NCBI RefSeq assembly: GCF_017873965.1
Contig: NZ_JAGGKT010000011.1
Location: forward strand, 62,001-126,000
Source of the DNA: Ammoniphilus resinae
GTDB taxonomy: Bacteria; Bacillota; Bacilli; Aneurinibacillales; RAOX-1
Direction: 5' to 3'
Length of the DNA stretch: 64,000 nt
The translations under genes were made by a program, and so were the position numbers. Numbering within the stretch: position 1 is the stretch's first letter; each line of letters begins with the position of its first letter. The notes beneath the pieces are model-generated. The model made no database searches, had not been told where the DNA came from, and saw only the letters and a program-made list of their open reading frames with translations. Positions 63,493-64,000 of this stretch are shown here, one piece after another.

Positions 63493-63860
63493 TGGATAAA
63501 CAAGTGGAACTTCAGATCCAGGCCAAATTAAATAAAGGGGTCTATCTGGTACAATTAACAGGAGATATTACAAAAAAGTCAGGCAAACAGCTTTTAGATT
63601 GGCATCATTGGGAAGCGGGGCTACCTGGACAAAGCAAAAGGCTGGTTCTTGATTTTGGGCGGGTAAATTATATTAATAGCGCTGGGATTGGGGACTTAAT
63701 CCGTCTTGTTCGAATGGGTAAAGATGGTCTGTACCAAAGCGGTTGCTTCGGCTTGAACTATCATTATGAAAAATTATTTCATATGGTTGGTTTGACGAGA
63801 TGGCTTACTATCTATCCCAGTGAATGGGCTGCATTGGATACAGAAACGGAAGTGGGATAA
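63492..63860 (+). CDS. STAS-domain anti-sigma factor antagonist-like protein
   Basis: A 122-residue single STAS domain. LVLDFGRVNYINSAGIGDLIRL has the phosphorylatable serine in NSAGIG. In the RsbV/SpoIIAA mechanism the kinase phosphorylates this serine and the PP2C removes the phosphate. Its ATG overlaps the RsbW-like stop (TAATG). The last of the four-gene unit. Confidence 0.92.
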   Translation: MDKQVELQIQAKLNKGVYLVQLTGDITKKSGKQLLDWHHWEAGLPGQSKRLVLDFGRVNYINSAGIGDLIRLVRMGKDGLYQSGCFGLNYHYEKLFHMVGLTRWLTIYPSEWAALDTETEVG

Positions 63861-63882
63861 TTTACCCCTCTTCCGTTTTATT
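63844..63882. terminator. Terminator, STAS gene / right-edge gene
   Basis: AAACGGAAG (63844-63852) and CTTCCGTTT (63870-63878) pair, with inner GGG/CCC, followed by TATT. It overlaps the STAS stop and lies just before the convergent partial gene. Confidence 0.8.
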
Positions 63883-64000
63883 ATAGGACATATAGACCCC
63901 AAGCAATCAATCCACCAGAAAGAGAGCTCAAAAAATTCACCAAATCATTCGTCATCCAAGGGTATCCTCGATAGAAATCCGCTTTATGCCCACAATGTAA
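63881..64000 (-). CDS. Partial hypothetical protein, 5' part outside window
   Basis: The last 39 codons of a minus-strand gene entering from the right edge. The end reads HKADFYRGYPWMTNDLV then a hydrophobic helix (NFLSSLSGGLIAWGLYVL) and stop. A C-terminal membrane segment is likely. The family is not recognised. Confidence 0.6.
   Translation of the reverse strand, partial: LHCGHKADFYRGYPWMTNDLVNFLSSLSGGLIAWGLYVL

Noticed and set aside
63892-63897. GACCCC near the right edge as another copy of the palindromic family
   Set aside because: Only six bases match, within a coding region; no inverted partner.

Overview
The window is chromosomal DNA of an endospore-forming member of the Bacillales. 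It encodes spore genes (spoIVA, sleB, ypeB, a SpoVIF-like and a YjcZ-like protein). Gene order closely follows, from memory, the Bacillus subtilis stretch folE-mtrB-hepS-hepT-ndk-cheR-aroC-aroB-aroH-trpEDCFBA-hisC-tyrA-aroA and the block spoIVA-yphF-gpsA-der-fni-ypfD-cmk-ypeB-sleB-prsW-gudB-mecA. The lineage is not a typical Bacillus. It carries mqnA (futalosine menaquinone route) and a ubiX-type gene between hepS and hepT, a two-gene fused 2-oxoacid:ferredoxin oxidoreductase and an XPB-type helicase. Heme A synthase (ctaA) plus the ferredoxin oxidoreductase suggests a facultative respirer. No rRNA, tRNA, CRISPR array, prophage or intact insertion sequence was seen.

Layout. 1-7.9 kb: end of a TPR gene, an ECF sigma/anti-sigma pair, a membrane protein with a degenerate amidohydrolase, HtrA with a two-component system, and a YjcZ-like peptide. 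7.9-20.7 kb (minus): aroA, tyrA, hisC, trpABFCDE, aroH, aroB, aroC, with a sigma-A promoter, TRAP-binding triplets and an attenuator before trpE. 20.7-27.8 kb (minus): small genes, cheR, ndk, hepT, mqnA, ubiX, hepS, mtrB (TRAP), folE. 27.9-29.4 kb (plus): ctaA and hbs. 29.5-43.8 kb (minus mostly): spoIVA, yphF-like lipoprotein, 2Fe-2S ferredoxin, DUF2768, SpoVIF, gpsA, plsY, der, yphA-like, yfkD-like, enoyl-CoA hydratase, fni, S1 protein, plsC, cmk, ypfB-like and a truncated ypfA (PilZ) remnant. 44-50.1 kb: ypeB, sleB, prsW, gudB, mecA. 50.3-57.4 kb: ferredoxin oxidoreductase, XPB helicase, second plsC, LysM protein. 57.9-63.9 kb: ferredoxin, a copper-amine-oxidase-like repeat protein divergent from a four-gene unit: SARP/BTAD-like regulator, membrane SpoIIE-type phosphatase, RsbW-like kinase and STAS protein.

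How it works together. The shikimate genes make chorismate, which is shared by tryptophan (trp), tyrosine/phenylalanine (tyrA, aroH) and menaquinone (mqnA). HepS/HepT make the prenyl tail. TRAP and its RNA target lie in the same window. The least described parts are: the SARP/partner-switching unit without a sigma factor, with 11-bp-spaced direct repeats before its divergent neighbour; a family of roughly 50-110 bp palindromic intergenic elements ending in GACCC; an 86-nt palindrome between trpA and hisC; and the degenerate amidohydrolase. Start codons were chosen from ribosome-binding sites and often lie inside the longest ORF.
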